Shown here piece after piece: positions 18,436 to 26,841 of a stretch of 64,000 nucleotides of DNA. The stretch lies in NCBI GenBank assembly GCA_963695975.1, contig CAVOIB010000002.1, forward strand, positions 620,001-684,000, written 5' to 3'. The translations under genes were made by a program, and so were the position numbers. This DNA is from JBBQVZ01 sp963695975 (GTDB lineage Bacteria; Actinomycetota; UBA4738; HRBIN12). The stretch's first letter is position 1; every line of letters starts with the position of its first letter. The notes below the pieces were generated by a model. That model ran no database searches, was not told where the DNA came from, and worked only from the letters and a program-made list of their open reading frames with translations.

Positions 18436-20595
18436 CTACGCGGGTCCGAAGGTGTCGACGGCGGCCGGGACGAGTCCACGTTGCGGTTCGCCGTCGTCCC
18501 CTGTCCCCGCGTCGCCCTCTCCCGCGGAGGGGAGATAGACACGGAACGAGGCCCCGCCGCCTTCCCGCTCCTCGACCCACGCCCGCCCGCCGTGGAGCTC
18601 GGCGAACCGAGTCACGAGCGAGAGGCCGATGCCGACGCCCGGGTTGTGACGGACGACCTCGTTCCCCTGGCGGAACGGTTCGAAGATCGAGTTGCGGATG
18701 TCTTCAGGGACGCCAGGCCCAGCGTCCTCCACCAGGATGAGCACGCCGCTCGCGTCCTCGCTCGCACCGACCCAGATCGGCGTACCGGGGGGTGTGTAGC
18801 GGATCGCGTTCGCGACGAGGTTCTCGACGATCCGTTCGACCTGTGCCGCATCGACGTTCGCGGGAACGGGATCGGTCACGGTGAGCTCGATCGGATGGCT
18901 ATCTGAGGCCGTTTCCTGGAGGACCCGAGCGAGGATCTGTGTCATGTCCACGTGGGCGCGGTTGGGTGCCACGATGCCGCGGGACATGCGGTCGAGGTCG
19001 AGCAGGTTCGTCAGCAGGCGGTGGAGCTTGCGGGCGTTGGCTGCGATACGCCCGACCAGGTCGTGCTCGTCCTCCCGGGAGATCTGCTCGCGGCCGAGGC
19101 TCCCCTCCAGCGTCAGGGCGCAGCCGAGGATGCTGGTGAGCGGCGTCCGAAGGTCGTGAGACACGGCCTGCAGGAACGAGTTCTGCATCTCGTGGAGCGC
19201 TCGAAGACGCGTGGCGGCCTCCTTCTCGGCGTCGAGCGCCTTGACCAGCTGGGCTTCGGCCTGCTTCTGCTCAGTGACGTCGTACATCACGCCCTGCAGG
19301 CTGACCGGCCGTCCGGTCTCGTCCTCGAGCGCCTCTGCCTCCTCGTGGATCCAGATCACCTGGCCGTCCTTGCCGACGATCCGATACTCACAGGCCATCC
19401 GGGGCTCGCCGTTCAGCAGCCGGAGTTCGGCGTCCAACGCGCGCTCGCGATCCTCGGGGAGGATGCGCTCACGCCACAGTTCCGCCTGTCCTGTCCATTC
19501 ATCCTGACTGAAGCCGAGGATCGATTCGATCTTCGGGCTGATGTAGCGCCACGCCGCATCCTTGCCGAACTCGGCGATGTAGACGACGGCCGGAAGGCCT
19601 TCGACGAGCGACCGGTACTTCGCCTCGGCTTCGCGCAGCTGCCGCTCCGCCCTGCGGTACTTCCCGATGTCGACCATCAGGCCGTTCAGCCGTACCAAGA
19701 CCAGGACGAACAGCACGGCGGAGGCGCCGGCGAGGACGGCGACGTCGACGTTGTCGCCTCGGAGTGCCTGGATCACGAGGACCGTCGGCGCGATCAGTGA
19801 CGCCCCGGCCAGCAACGCGAGGCGCCGGCGAGGGTGCGCCAGGTCGCCCTCGGGCGTGGGTTCGTCGAGGTTCGCCATCGAGGGGTGCAGGGCCGCTGCC
19901 CCCCACAACAGGTAGAAGAAGCCCCAGCCCAACTCGAGGAGCCCGGTCGAGTTGTCGTACGACCCGTGCAGCAGGATCCACGTGTAGATCGTGTCGGTGG
20001 TGAAGAGCACCGTGATCGAGGCGATCATCAGGTAGAACGCGGGGGGCCGGCGTCCGCGGCCGACCGCGAGGCGTACCGCTACGCCGAACAACAGCATGTC
20101 CATGATGGGGTAGGCCATCGAGGTCAGCTTCTGGATCAGCGGGATCGATTGGTCGTGCGCGTAGGGGGCCAGCAGGAAGACCCAAGAGAGCGTCCCGACC
20201 CCGATGGCGATGATCAGCGAGTCGATGAGACTGGCGCGGTCGCGGCCGGGGCTGCGCCGACGAACCAGCAGCAACACTCCGGCGATCAGCGGGGGATAGA
20301 CGCTCAGGTAGAGCAGGTCGCCGATCGACGGGAACGGCGGCGCGGTCCCGAAGAAGCGCTCGTAGTTGTACGTGATCACATCGCCGGCGACGAAGAGCGT
20401 CTGCCCGATCGCGAAGAGGTACCAGGGCAGACGCTGGCGAGGTTCGTGCAGCCTCGCCGCGATGACGATGGCGATCGGTGCTGAGAGTCCGATCAGGTTG
20501 AACAGTGGGCCGACGCGGATCGGGTGGACGAACACGAACGCGGTAAGCACCGCGCCGCCGATGGTCAGGTAGAGGGCCCACGCCCGAGCTTTCAT
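18436..20595 (-). CDS. Membrane sensor histidine kinase with PAS domain
   Basis: The 719-aa protein has a multi-helix membrane domain (1-310), PAS/PAC (~320-445), HisKA with SHDLRTPL (phospho-acceptor H480), and HATPase_c with the N-box around N592, VEDAGPGVP (G1) and GVGIGLSL (G2). It should autophosphorylate in response to a membrane or cytoplasmic cue; no response regulator is adjacent. The membrane domain is a clear paralogue of that in the GGDEF-EAL protein at 13827-17015. A TAAGGT box at 20628-20633 could be its -10. It is followed at 58 bp by the MFS gene. Confidence 0.9.
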   Translation of the reverse strand: MKARAWALYLTIGGAVLTAFVFVHPIRVGPLFNLIGLSAPIAIVIAARLHEPRQRLPWYLFAIGQTLFVAGDVITYNYERFFGTAPPFPSIGDLLYLSVYPPLIAGVLLLVRRRSPGRDRASLIDSLIIAIGVGTLSWVFLLAPYAHDQSIPLIQKLTSMAYPIMDMLLFGVAVRLAVGRGRRPPAFYLMIASITVLFTTDTIYTWILLHGSYDNSTGLLELGWGFFYLLWGAAALHPSMANLDEPTPEGDLAHPRRRLALLAGASLIAPTVLVIQALRGDNVDVAVLAGASAVLFVLVLVRLNGLMVDIGKYRRAERQLREAEAKYRSLVEGLPAVVYIAEFGKDAAWRYISPKIESILGFSQDEWTGQAELWRERILPEDRERALDAELRLLNGEPRMACEYRIVGKDGQVIWIHEEAEALEDETGRPVSLQGVMYDVTEQKQAEAQLVKALDAEKEAATRLRALHEMQNSFLQAVSHDLRTPLTSILGCALTLEGSLGREQISREDEHDLVGRIAANARKLHRLLTNLLDLDRMSRGIVAPNRAHVDMTQILARVLQETASDSHPIELTVTDPVPANVDAAQVERIVENLVANAIRYTPPGTPIWVGASEDASGVLILVEDAGPGVPEDIRNSIFEPFRQGNEVVRHNPGVGIGLSLVTRFAELHGGRAWVEEREGGGASFRVYLPSAGEGDAGTGDDGEPQRGLVPAAVDTFGPA

Positions 20596-20661
20596 CGCAC
20601 TCTCGATATCGGGATGCTGGGACGGAGACCTTAGGGTGTAGCAGGCTGCGATCGAGCGCGA

Positions 20662-22074
20662 TCAGGGGGTGGTGCCGATGGTCTGGCGGAGCTGGAACCG
20701 ATCGCGGAGCGTTCCCAGGACCGAGATCAGATGGTCGATCTCCTCGGGGGTGTTGGCCGCGGTCACCTGGATCCGGAACCCGACCTCGTCCTTCGGGACG
20801 AGCGGATACGCCGCCATCGTCACGTAGATCCCTTGGTCGTAGAGGTATCGACCGACCTCGTCGATCTCGTCGTGGTCGGCGAGCGACACCTCGATGATCG
20901 GGAACCCGCTCTCGTTCGGCGTGCGGATCCCCAAGCGATCGAGCGCGTCCAGCACGCGGTGGGTCATCTCCCACATCGTGAACCGCGCGAGGTCGCCGCG
21001 CCTGCGGTTCACCTCGAGGCCGGCGATCGTCGTGGCGAGCGAGGCGACGGGCGATGGCCCCGAGTAGAGGTACGGCGGCGCGAGTACCTTCAGCGCGTCC
21101 TTCAACCTCGTCGGGAGCGCCATGAAGGCCAGGAGCGAGGAGTACGACTTCGAGAATCCGGCCACCATCACGACGTGTTCATAGCCGACGCCTTGGTGAC
21201 GGAAGACGCTGTTCCCCTTGGTGCCGTAGTCGCAAAGCTCGTCCGGCGAGCGCTCGCCGATGACGCCGAACCCATGGGCATCGTCCAGGTAGAGCAGCGC
21301 GTCGTGCGCGCAGGCGATGCGGGCGAACTCCCCGACGTCGGGCGCGTTGCCGGTCATCGAGTTGACCCCGTCCATGGCGATCACGCGGGGCAGGCCTGGG
21401 TCGCTCGCGGTGATGAGCTCCTCCAGGTGCGCCGCGTCGTTGTGTCGGAATCGGACGACCTGTGCTCCGTGACCTGCGGCGACCATGGCGCCGTCGTAGA
21501 TCGTCTTGTGGGCGCGCCCGTCCAGGAATACCGTGCCGTCGCCGACCAGCACGGGGATCGTCGACATGTGGATGTGGGTGATCGTCGGGAGCAGGAGCAC
21601 GTCCTCGCAGACGAGGAGGTCGGTCATCTCCTCCTCGATCTCCTCGTAGAGCCGTGGGCTGCCGAGGAGTCGCGACCAGCTGGGGTGGGTTCCCCACTTC
21701 GCCAGATAGTCGGGGACCGCGGCGATGATCTCCTCGTCCAGGTCGAACCCCAGGTAGTTGCACGAGGCGAAGTCGGTGAGCCAATGATCGCCGATCCTGA
21801 TCTTCCGGCCGACCTGTTCGTCGATCACGGCATCCACCATCGGGTGCTCGTGCTTCAGACGGGTGAGATCGGAGGTCGTGGCGACCCAGCGGTCAAGCCA
21901 GCCGTCACCCTGCCGCCTGCGCGGCTTGCCGTTCGGGGACGGCTCCACCTGGGCATCCGACATCCGGCGTCGGATCTGCCCTCGGGGTCTGCCGTTCGAC
22001 GCTCCGTTATCGGTCGACGGGAGTTCCATGGAATACCCACATCGGCGCATCCCCACGCCGACTTGAAGGGGCAC
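20662..22074 (-). CDS. PLP-dependent alpha-oxoamine synthase-like enzyme (AONS/KBL/SPT family)
   Basis: Fold-type I aminotransferase class I/II with FASCNYLGF, LLGSPRLYEEIE, LYLDDAHGFGVIG (PLP aspartate) and the PLP lysine in VAGFSKSYSS, in the order seen in 8-amino-7-oxononanoate synthase, 2-amino-3-ketobutyrate CoA ligase and serine palmitoyltransferase. These condense an amino acid with an acyl-CoA; which one is not clear. No bio genes are nearby. The longest frame gives 470 aa, but the first ~37 residues look non-conserved and the ATG at 21963 (433 aa) is a plausible start; no clear ribosome site decides. It is divergent from the aminotransferase gene. Confidence 0.75.
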   Translation of the reverse strand: MPLQVGVGMRRCGYSMELPSTDNGASNGRPRGQIRRRMSDAQVEPSPNGKPRRRQGDGWLDRWVATTSDLTRLKHEHPMVDAVIDEQVGRKIRIGDHWLTDFASCNYLGFDLDEEIIAAVPDYLAKWGTHPSWSRLLGSPRLYEEIEEEMTDLLVCEDVLLLPTITHIHMSTIPVLVGDGTVFLDGRAHKTIYDGAMVAAGHGAQVVRFRHNDAAHLEELITASDPGLPRVIAMDGVNSMTGNAPDVGEFARIACAHDALLYLDDAHGFGVIGERSPDELCDYGTKGNSVFRHQGVGYEHVVMVAGFSKSYSSLLAFMALPTRLKDALKVLAPPYLYSGPSPVASLATTIAGLEVNRRRGDLARFTMWEMTHRVLDALDRLGIRTPNESGFPIIEVSLADHDEIDEVGRYLYDQGIYVTMAAYPLVPKDEVGFRIQVTAANTPEEIDHLISVLGTLRDRFQLRQTIGTTP

Positions 22075-22137
22075 GGGGGGTGACTCCGCCCCCGTCCATC
22101 TGGGGGAGTCCGTCTGGTGGTGCGCCCGGCCTCGCCG

Positions 22138-22143
22138 TAGACT
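22138..22143 (+). promoter_or_regulatory. -10 box TAGACT upstream of aminotransferase gene
   Basis: The CCGTAGACT string is identical to the -10 region of the ilv promoter. It lies 38 bp before the GTG start at 22182. No convincing -35 hexamer was seen. Confidence 0.4.
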
Positions 22144-22181
22144 CGGCCCTTCCGCGAGGCCGAAGACGATGGGGGAGCGCG

Positions 22182-23540
22182 GTGCGCGCGATCGACCGGT
22201 CGAGGATCCACGACCTGATGGAGCGTGAGCGGCAGACGTTCCGTGAACGGCATCCTCGATGCGGTGCGCTGGCGGAGGAGGCCAAGGCCTCGCTCCTCTA
22301 CGGCGTGCCGATGAACTGGATGGTCCGCTGGCCGGGCGACTGGCCGGTGTTCGTCGATCGGGCGGAGGGCGCGCGCTTCACGGACGTCGACGGGAACACC
22401 TACGTCGATCTCTGCCTCGGTGACACCGGCGGCATGGCCGGACACGCGCCGAAGGCCGCGGTCGAGGCGATCGCCGAGCAGGCCGCCCGTGGGATCACGC
22501 TGATGCTCCCGACCGAGGACGCGGCGTGGGTGGGCTCGGAGATGGCTCGGCGCTTCGGTCTCCCGTACTGGCAATTCTGCCTGACGGCGACCGACGCGAA
22601 CCGCTTCGTGATCCGTTGGGCGCGGGAGGTCACCGGCCGTCCGAAGATCGTCGTGCATAACTGGAACTACCACGGCTCGGTCGACGAGACGTTCGCGCGG
22701 TTGGACGACGGCGGAAACGTCCGGGCCCGCGAGGGCTTGGTTGGGCCGCCGGTCCCGTTGGACGTGACGACCAAGGTGGTTGAGATCAACGACCTCGATG
22801 GTCTGGAGGCCGTCTTGAGGGCGGGCGACGTGGCATGTTGCCTCTTCGAGCCCGCGCTCACGAACATCGGGATCGTCCTGCCCGATCCGGGCTACCACGA
22901 CGGCGTCCGCGACCTGTGCTCGAGGAACGGGACGCTCCTCGTGATCGACGAGACCCACACGATCTGCGCCGGCCCTGGCGGATGCACGAAAGCGTGGGGT
23001 CTCCGCCCGGACATCGTGACGATCGGTAAGACGCTCGGCGCGGGGATCCCGAGCGCCGCCTACGGCATGACCGAAGACGTGGCGCGCCGGATCGTGGAGC
23101 ACACCGACTTCCAGCACATCGACGTCGGCGGCACGGGCGGGACGCTCGCCGGGAACGCCCTATCGTTCGCCGCGATGCGGGCGACGCTCGGTCAGGTCCT
23201 CACCGACGAGGCGTTCGTGCAGATGATCGCGCTCGGCGAACGGTTCGAGCGCGGTGTGGCGGATGTCATCGCGTCGCGCGAGCTGCCGTGGCATGTGACG
23301 CGTCTTGGGTGCCGAGTGGAGTACCTGTTCCGGCCGGATGCGGCCAGGAGCGGCGCTCAAGCGGCGGCCGGGCAAGACGAAGAGCTCGATCCCCTGATCC
23401 ATCTCTACCTGTTGAACCGAGGGATCTTGATCACCCCGTTCCACAACATGGCGCTGATGTCCCCGGCGACGACCGCCCAGGATGTGGACGCGCACACCGA
23501 GACGTACGCGCAAGCTGTCGACGAGCTGGTGGGAGGTTGA
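22182..23540 (+). CDS. Class III aminotransferase (glutamate-1-semialdehyde aminomutase-like)
   Basis: The 452-aa PLP enzyme has the class III signature LVIDETHTICAGPGGCTKAWGLRPDIVTIGKTLGAG, with the Schiff-base lysine in TIGKTLGAG, and a HemL-like FTDVDGNTYVDLCLGDTGGMAGH N-terminal region. The start was set at GTG 22182 (GGGGAG 6 nt upstream), as the upstream extension is low-complexity. HemL proper is less likely, since the protein carries an extra long N-terminal segment before the fold and stands away from heme genes; an omega-aminotransferase or aspartate-aminotransferase-like role is more open. It is followed 2 bp later by a VOC gene. Confidence 0.75.
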   Translation: MRAIDRSRIHDLMERERQTFRERHPRCGALAEEAKASLLYGVPMNWMVRWPGDWPVFVDRAEGARFTDVDGNTYVDLCLGDTGGMAGHAPKAAVEAIAEQAARGITLMLPTEDAAWVGSEMARRFGLPYWQFCLTATDANRFVIRWAREVTGRPKIVVHNWNYHGSVDETFARLDDGGNVRAREGLVGPPVPLDVTTKVVEINDLDGLEAVLRAGDVACCLFEPALTNIGIVLPDPGYHDGVRDLCSRNGTLLVIDETHTICAGPGGCTKAWGLRPDIVTIGKTLGAGIPSAAYGMTEDVARRIVEHTDFQHIDVGGTGGTLAGNALSFAAMRATLGQVLTDEAFVQMIALGERFERGVADVIASRELPWHVTRLGCRVEYLFRPDAARSGAQAAAGQDEELDPLIHLYLLNRGILITPFHNMALMSPATTAQDVDAHTETYAQAVDELVGG

Positions 23541-23542
23541 CC

Positions 23543-23911
23543 GTGACCGACGCGAGGATCGCGTACGTGCTGCTGGATTCCACCGACCCTGCCGCACTCG
23601 TCCCGTTCTGGACCGAGCTGCTTGGAGTGGGGGTCGCGGCGACCGTGGACGAGGGGGCCTTCGTGGTGTTGGATGCCGCGGCCGACGGCCCCCCCGCGCT
23701 CGCGTTCCAGCGCGTCCCTGAGTCGAAGTCGGGGAAGAATCGCATGCACCTCGACCTGGTCGTGGACGACCTGGAAGCTGCGACCCAGCGGATCACCGAG
23801 ATGGGCGGCGTCTGGCTCGACGGCGAGACGCGCGAGATCGGCGGCTACCGCTGGCGGTGCATGGCCGACCCCGAGGGTAACGAGTTCGACATCGTTCCGG
23901 ACGACAACTAG
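23543..23911 (+). CDS. VOC-superfamily (glyoxalase/bleomycin-resistance-like) protein
   Basis: The 122-aa single-module VOC protein: beta-alpha-beta-beta-beta half motifs IAYVLLDSTDPAALVPFWTELLGV and HLDLVVDDLEAATQRITEMGG, ending in MADPEGNEFDIVP, where the terminal E is a usual metal ligand. GTG 23543 follows GGGAGG. It is co-transcribed with the aminotransferase (2-bp gap). Its TAG stop lies in the left arm of a 19-bp palindrome shared with the convergent serC. Substrate not deducible. Confidence 0.75.
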   Translation: MTDARIAYVLLDSTDPAALVPFWTELLGVGVAATVDEGAFVVLDAAADGPPALAFQRVPESKSGKNRMHLDLVVDDLEAATQRITEMGGVWLDGETREIGGYRWRCMADPEGNEFDIVPDDN

Positions 23912-23926
23912 TCTGGGATAGACTAG
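23908..23926. repeat. 19-bp palindromic element, copy 2, containing both convergent stop codons
   Basis: CTAGTCT (23908-23914) and AGACTAG (23920-23926) form a perfect 7-bp stem around GGGAT. The left arm contains the VOC stop (23909-23911) and the right arm the serC stop (23923-23925 on the minus strand). It matches the ilvN-ilvC element at 17 of 19 positions. Position suggests a bidirectional terminator or transcript-end hairpin, although there is no U-tract. Confidence 0.6.
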
Positions 23927-25026
23927 CCTGCGGTCGCAGCGAAATCCCACATGAAGTCGGCGAGCGCTCGCGCCCCCTCGATGGGCATGGCGTTGTAGAT
24001 GGAGGCACGGATCCCGCCGACGCTCCGGTGCCCCTTCAGTTCGGCCATGCCGCGGGCGGCCGACTCCGCCACGAAGCGACGTTCGTGCGCCTCGTCGGGC
24101 AGCCGGAACGTGACGTTCATGAGGGAGCGCGATCCCGCCCGCGCATGGCCTCGATAGAAGCCCTCGCTCCCATCGATCGCGTCGTAGATCAAGCCCGCCT
24201 TCTCACGGTTGATGGCGAGCTGCGCCTCGAGGCCGCCAACATCGTCCTTCAGCCAGCGCGTGACGAGCGTCAGCACGTAGATCGCGAACACCGGTGGCGT
24301 GTTGTGCATGGATGCCGATGTGGCGTAGGTGCGGTAGTCGAGCATCGTCGGCAGCCCGTCGGGCACACGATCGAGCATATCTTCGCGAACGACCGCCACG
24401 GTGACGCCGGCCGGTCCGGCGTTCTTCTGCGCGCCCGCGTAGAGCACGCCGTACGGCTTCAGGTCCACGGGCCGCGAGAGGAAGTCGGATGATGCGTCGC
24501 AGACCAGTGGCACGCCATCGGGAACTGCGGGTGTGTCGGGGAACTCGACGCCCTGGATGGTCTCGTTCGACGTGACGTGGACGTAAGCGGCCGCGTCGTC
24601 GAGGACAGCGCCGAGCTCCTCGTCACCGGGCACGCGGACGAACCCCTCGGCCTTCCCGGACCACACCCGGCGGACCGGACCCTCGCGTTCGGCTTCGACG
24701 ACGGCCTTCTCGCTCCAGGTCCCGGTCACGACGTGATCGGCGGACCGCGGGCGGCCTCGGAGCAGGTTCATCGCGACCATCGAGAACTGCAGCGTGGCGC
24801 CGCCTTGACAGAACAGGACGTGATGGCTGTCGGGGATCGACAGCAGCGCCCGGAGGTTCGCCTCGGCCTCCCCGATCACGCCCTCGAACCACGGGCTGCG
24901 ATGCGAGACCTCGAGGGGTGAGGCGCCGAGCCCAGGGAGCGAGATCAGGTCGCGCTGCACCTCCTCGAGAACCTTGAGCGGAAGGATCGCCGGTCCGGCA
25001 GAGAAGCTGTAGACGCGGTCGCTCAT
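23923..25026 (-). CDS. serC: Phosphoserine aminotransferase
   Basis: The 367-aa class V aminotransferase converts 3-phosphohydroxypyruvate to phosphoserine. It begins FSAGPAILPLKVLEEVQRDL, has HVLFCQGGATLQFSMVAMNLL, and the PLP lysine in LYAGAQKNAGPAGV; the sequence ends with the SerC-type VGGIRASIYNAMPIEG. The start was set at ATG 25026, because the frame beyond it runs into the divergent UspA gene. A TACCCT box 8 nt upstream overlaps the possible -10 of that gene on the other strand. Confidence 0.93.
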   Translation of the reverse strand: MSDRVYSFSAGPAILPLKVLEEVQRDLISLPGLGASPLEVSHRSPWFEGVIGEAEANLRALLSIPDSHHVLFCQGGATLQFSMVAMNLLRGRPRSADHVVTGTWSEKAVVEAEREGPVRRVWSGKAEGFVRVPGDEELGAVLDDAAAYVHVTSNETIQGVEFPDTPAVPDGVPLVCDASSDFLSRPVDLKPYGVLYAGAQKNAGPAGVTVAVVREDMLDRVPDGLPTMLDYRTYATSASMHNTPPVFAIYVLTLVTRWLKDDVGGLEAQLAINREKAGLIYDAIDGSEGFYRGHARAGSRSLMNVTFRLPDEAHERRFVAESAARGMAELKGHRSVGGIRASIYNAMPIEGARALADFMWDFAATAG

Positions 25027-25068
25027 CCAGGACCAGGGTATCGTGACTCCCCGTTCGAAAGGCTCGAC

Positions 25069-26073
25069 ATGGCGTACAAGCGGATCTTGTTCGGCACCGA
25101 TGGTTCGGCGTCCGCCCGGGCCGCTGGCGCGGTCGCCGCAGCTCTTGCGAAGGCAGGCAAGGCGCAACTGATCGTTGCGTGCGCGTTCGCCAAACCGACC
25201 GACGCGGAACGCGTGGTCGCCGCCGGCGTCGAGGAGGCGGAGGCGGCCGGTGTCCGCCGGGTCGAGGGGGAGAGCCGCGCCGGCCTCCCGGCCGACGCGT
25301 TGATCCAACTTTCGGACGAGCGCGATGTCGGATTGCTGGTCGTCTCGGGCGGCAGCGGCGGCAAGGGGCTCGGATCGGTGGCGAATCGGCTCGCCTTGCG
25401 TTCTCCTCGAGACGTCCTTCTGGTGATCGGCTCGGCGTCGACGGACGCGGATGCGCCGGTCTATCGACGGGTGGTGATCGCGACCGACGGTTCATCCACG
25501 GCGGATCGCGCCGCGCGCAAGGGATACGAGCTCGCCGAGACGCTAGGCGTGCCGGTCACGATCGTCTTCGTCGGGCACCCGAAGACGGGCGAGCTCGTGA
25601 CGCAGGACACGATCGCGACGTATGCGGGTGAGGTGCCGACCGACGTGATGCTCCGAGAGGGACAGCCTGCGGCGCAGATCCTGGCGGCCGCCGACGAGGC
25701 GGACGCGGGCGTGGTGGTCGTCGGGAACAAGGGGATGACGGGCGCCAAGGGATTCCTGCTCGGATCCGTGCCGCAAGAGGTGGCCGAGGGATCCACCCGA
25801 GACGTGCTGATCGCCCGCACGGTCACGCAGATCGTCTCCGATCTCTCGCGGGGTGAGGGTGGGATCGTCGAGCGCGCAGGCGAGAAGATGGCCGTCTTCG
25901 TCGACGATGCTGGTGAACTCCACGTGATGAGCGCGCGCTGCACGCACATGGGATGCACGGTCGCATGGAACCCGGGGGAAGGGACGTTCGATTGTCCCTG
26001 TCACGGGTCGCGGTTCGGCCCGATTGGCGATGTCGTGAACGGCCCGGCGGCGCGTCAGCTTCCGCCCGCCTGA
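25069..26073 (+). CDS. Tandem universal stress protein fused to a Rieske [2Fe-2S] domain
   Basis: Two UspA domains (about 1-125 and 132-252) are followed by a Rieske domain (~262-334). The second Usp domain has the ATP-binding pattern G219-x2-G222-x9-G232-S; the first has a variant. The Rieske ligands are C291, H293, C309 and H312, with C296 and C311 placed to form the disulfide of high-potential Rieske proteins. No signal peptide is present, so a cytoplasmic ATP-binding protein with a redox cluster is predicted, possibly a redox-linked stress sensor (inference). The ATG at 25069 has AAAGG 6 nt upstream. The frame is continuous, with no sign of a sequencing join. Confidence 0.88.
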   Translation: MAYKRILFGTDGSASARAAGAVAAALAKAGKAQLIVACAFAKPTDAERVVAAGVEEAEAAGVRRVEGESRAGLPADALIQLSDERDVGLLVVSGGSGGKGLGSVANRLALRSPRDVLLVIGSASTDADAPVYRRVVIATDGSSTADRAARKGYELAETLGVPVTIVFVGHPKTGELVTQDTIATYAGEVPTDVMLREGQPAAQILAAADEADAGVVVVGNKGMTGAKGFLLGSVPQEVAEGSTRDVLIARTVTQIVSDLSRGEGGIVERAGEKMAVFVDDAGELHVMSARCTHMGCTVAWNPGEGTFDCPCHGSRFGPIGDVVNGPAARQLPPA

Positions 26074-26086
26074 CGGAGCTGATCGC

Positions 26087-26557
26087 TCAGAACGGCTGGA
26101 ACATCATCAGGTAGAGGATCGCGAGCAATCCGATCACGCCGATCGTCGTGATCAGGTGCGCCTCGTTCGATCTAAGGAGTTGCTGGAGCTCCTCATCGGA
26201 GACCCGAGGTACCCCCGACGGCCGGACCTCGCACGCGGCGGTGACCCGCTGGAAGTAGGGCTTAGCGAGCACGGTCATCAAGGCGATCGTGATCAGCAGG
26301 ATCAGGATCGAGGTCAAGAGCCACCAAGCCGAGAGCACGTGCAGCGAGATCGCCGTACCAACGCCGCCTACCACGAGCACACCGAGGGCGATGTACATCG
26401 GCTTGGTGGTCGTTCCGCTGAACGCGATCAGCCCTGCGATCTTCTGTCGATCGCGCTCGCCGCGGATCCGGTAGAGCACGACCAAAGACACGCCGTGCGC
26501 GCCGACGAACGCCAGCACGCCGGCGACATGCAGAAAGAGCCACCATTGCCAGGCCAT
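26087..26557 (-). CDS. Integral membrane protein, 4 helices (DUF2269-like)
   Basis: The 156-aa protein has hydrophobic segments near residues 5-28, 50-75, 78-100 and 135-155, starting WQWWLFLHVAGVLAFVGAHG, resembling DUF2269-type predicted membrane proteins. A histidine in the first helix (LHVAG) and one after it (AHG) are notable. Function unknown. It is convergent with the UspA-Rieske gene (13 bp between stops). A TATGGT box 9 nt before the ATG could be its promoter. Confidence 0.7.
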   Translation of the reverse strand: MAWQWWLFLHVAGVLAFVGAHGVSLVVLYRIRGERDRQKIAGLIAFSGTTTKPMYIALGVLVVGGVGTAISLHVLSAWWLLTSILILLITIALMTVLAKPYFQRVTAACEVRPSGVPRVSDEELQQLLRSNEAHLITTIGVIGLLAILYLMMFQPF

Positions 26558-26841
26558 GGGCGGCTCACCATACCGAACAGAGACGCGTTCAACCCGCGTC
26601 TTGCCCGCGGTGATGGTGGATCCGCAGGATATGACCTCTGGACCGGATCCCTCGGCGCAGATGTACCCGGTTCGGGAGGATCCCCCATCGGCGGCTCAGC
26701 GGCTGTTTCGACTCATGAGCGCCGAGCGCCCGGATCATGTCGGAGCGTGAACGGATCCGCATCTCGATCCCCTCCTACCCGACCGTAGCGCGCGGCCGGA
26801 AACAGTGGCGGAGCCGAAGGTCCCGGCGATGGAGGGACCGC
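26558..26841. other. Intergenic stretch, nothing recognised
   Basis: This 284-bp gap lies between two minus-strand genes. Apart from the possible TATGGT box next to 26557, I see no credible gene, repeat or RNA structure. Confidence 0.5.

Noticed and set aside
22182..23540. hemL (glutamate-1-semialdehyde aminomutase)
   Set aside because: The class III core is similar, but the N-terminal extension, VOC partner and lack of heme genes do not support a firm HemL assignment.
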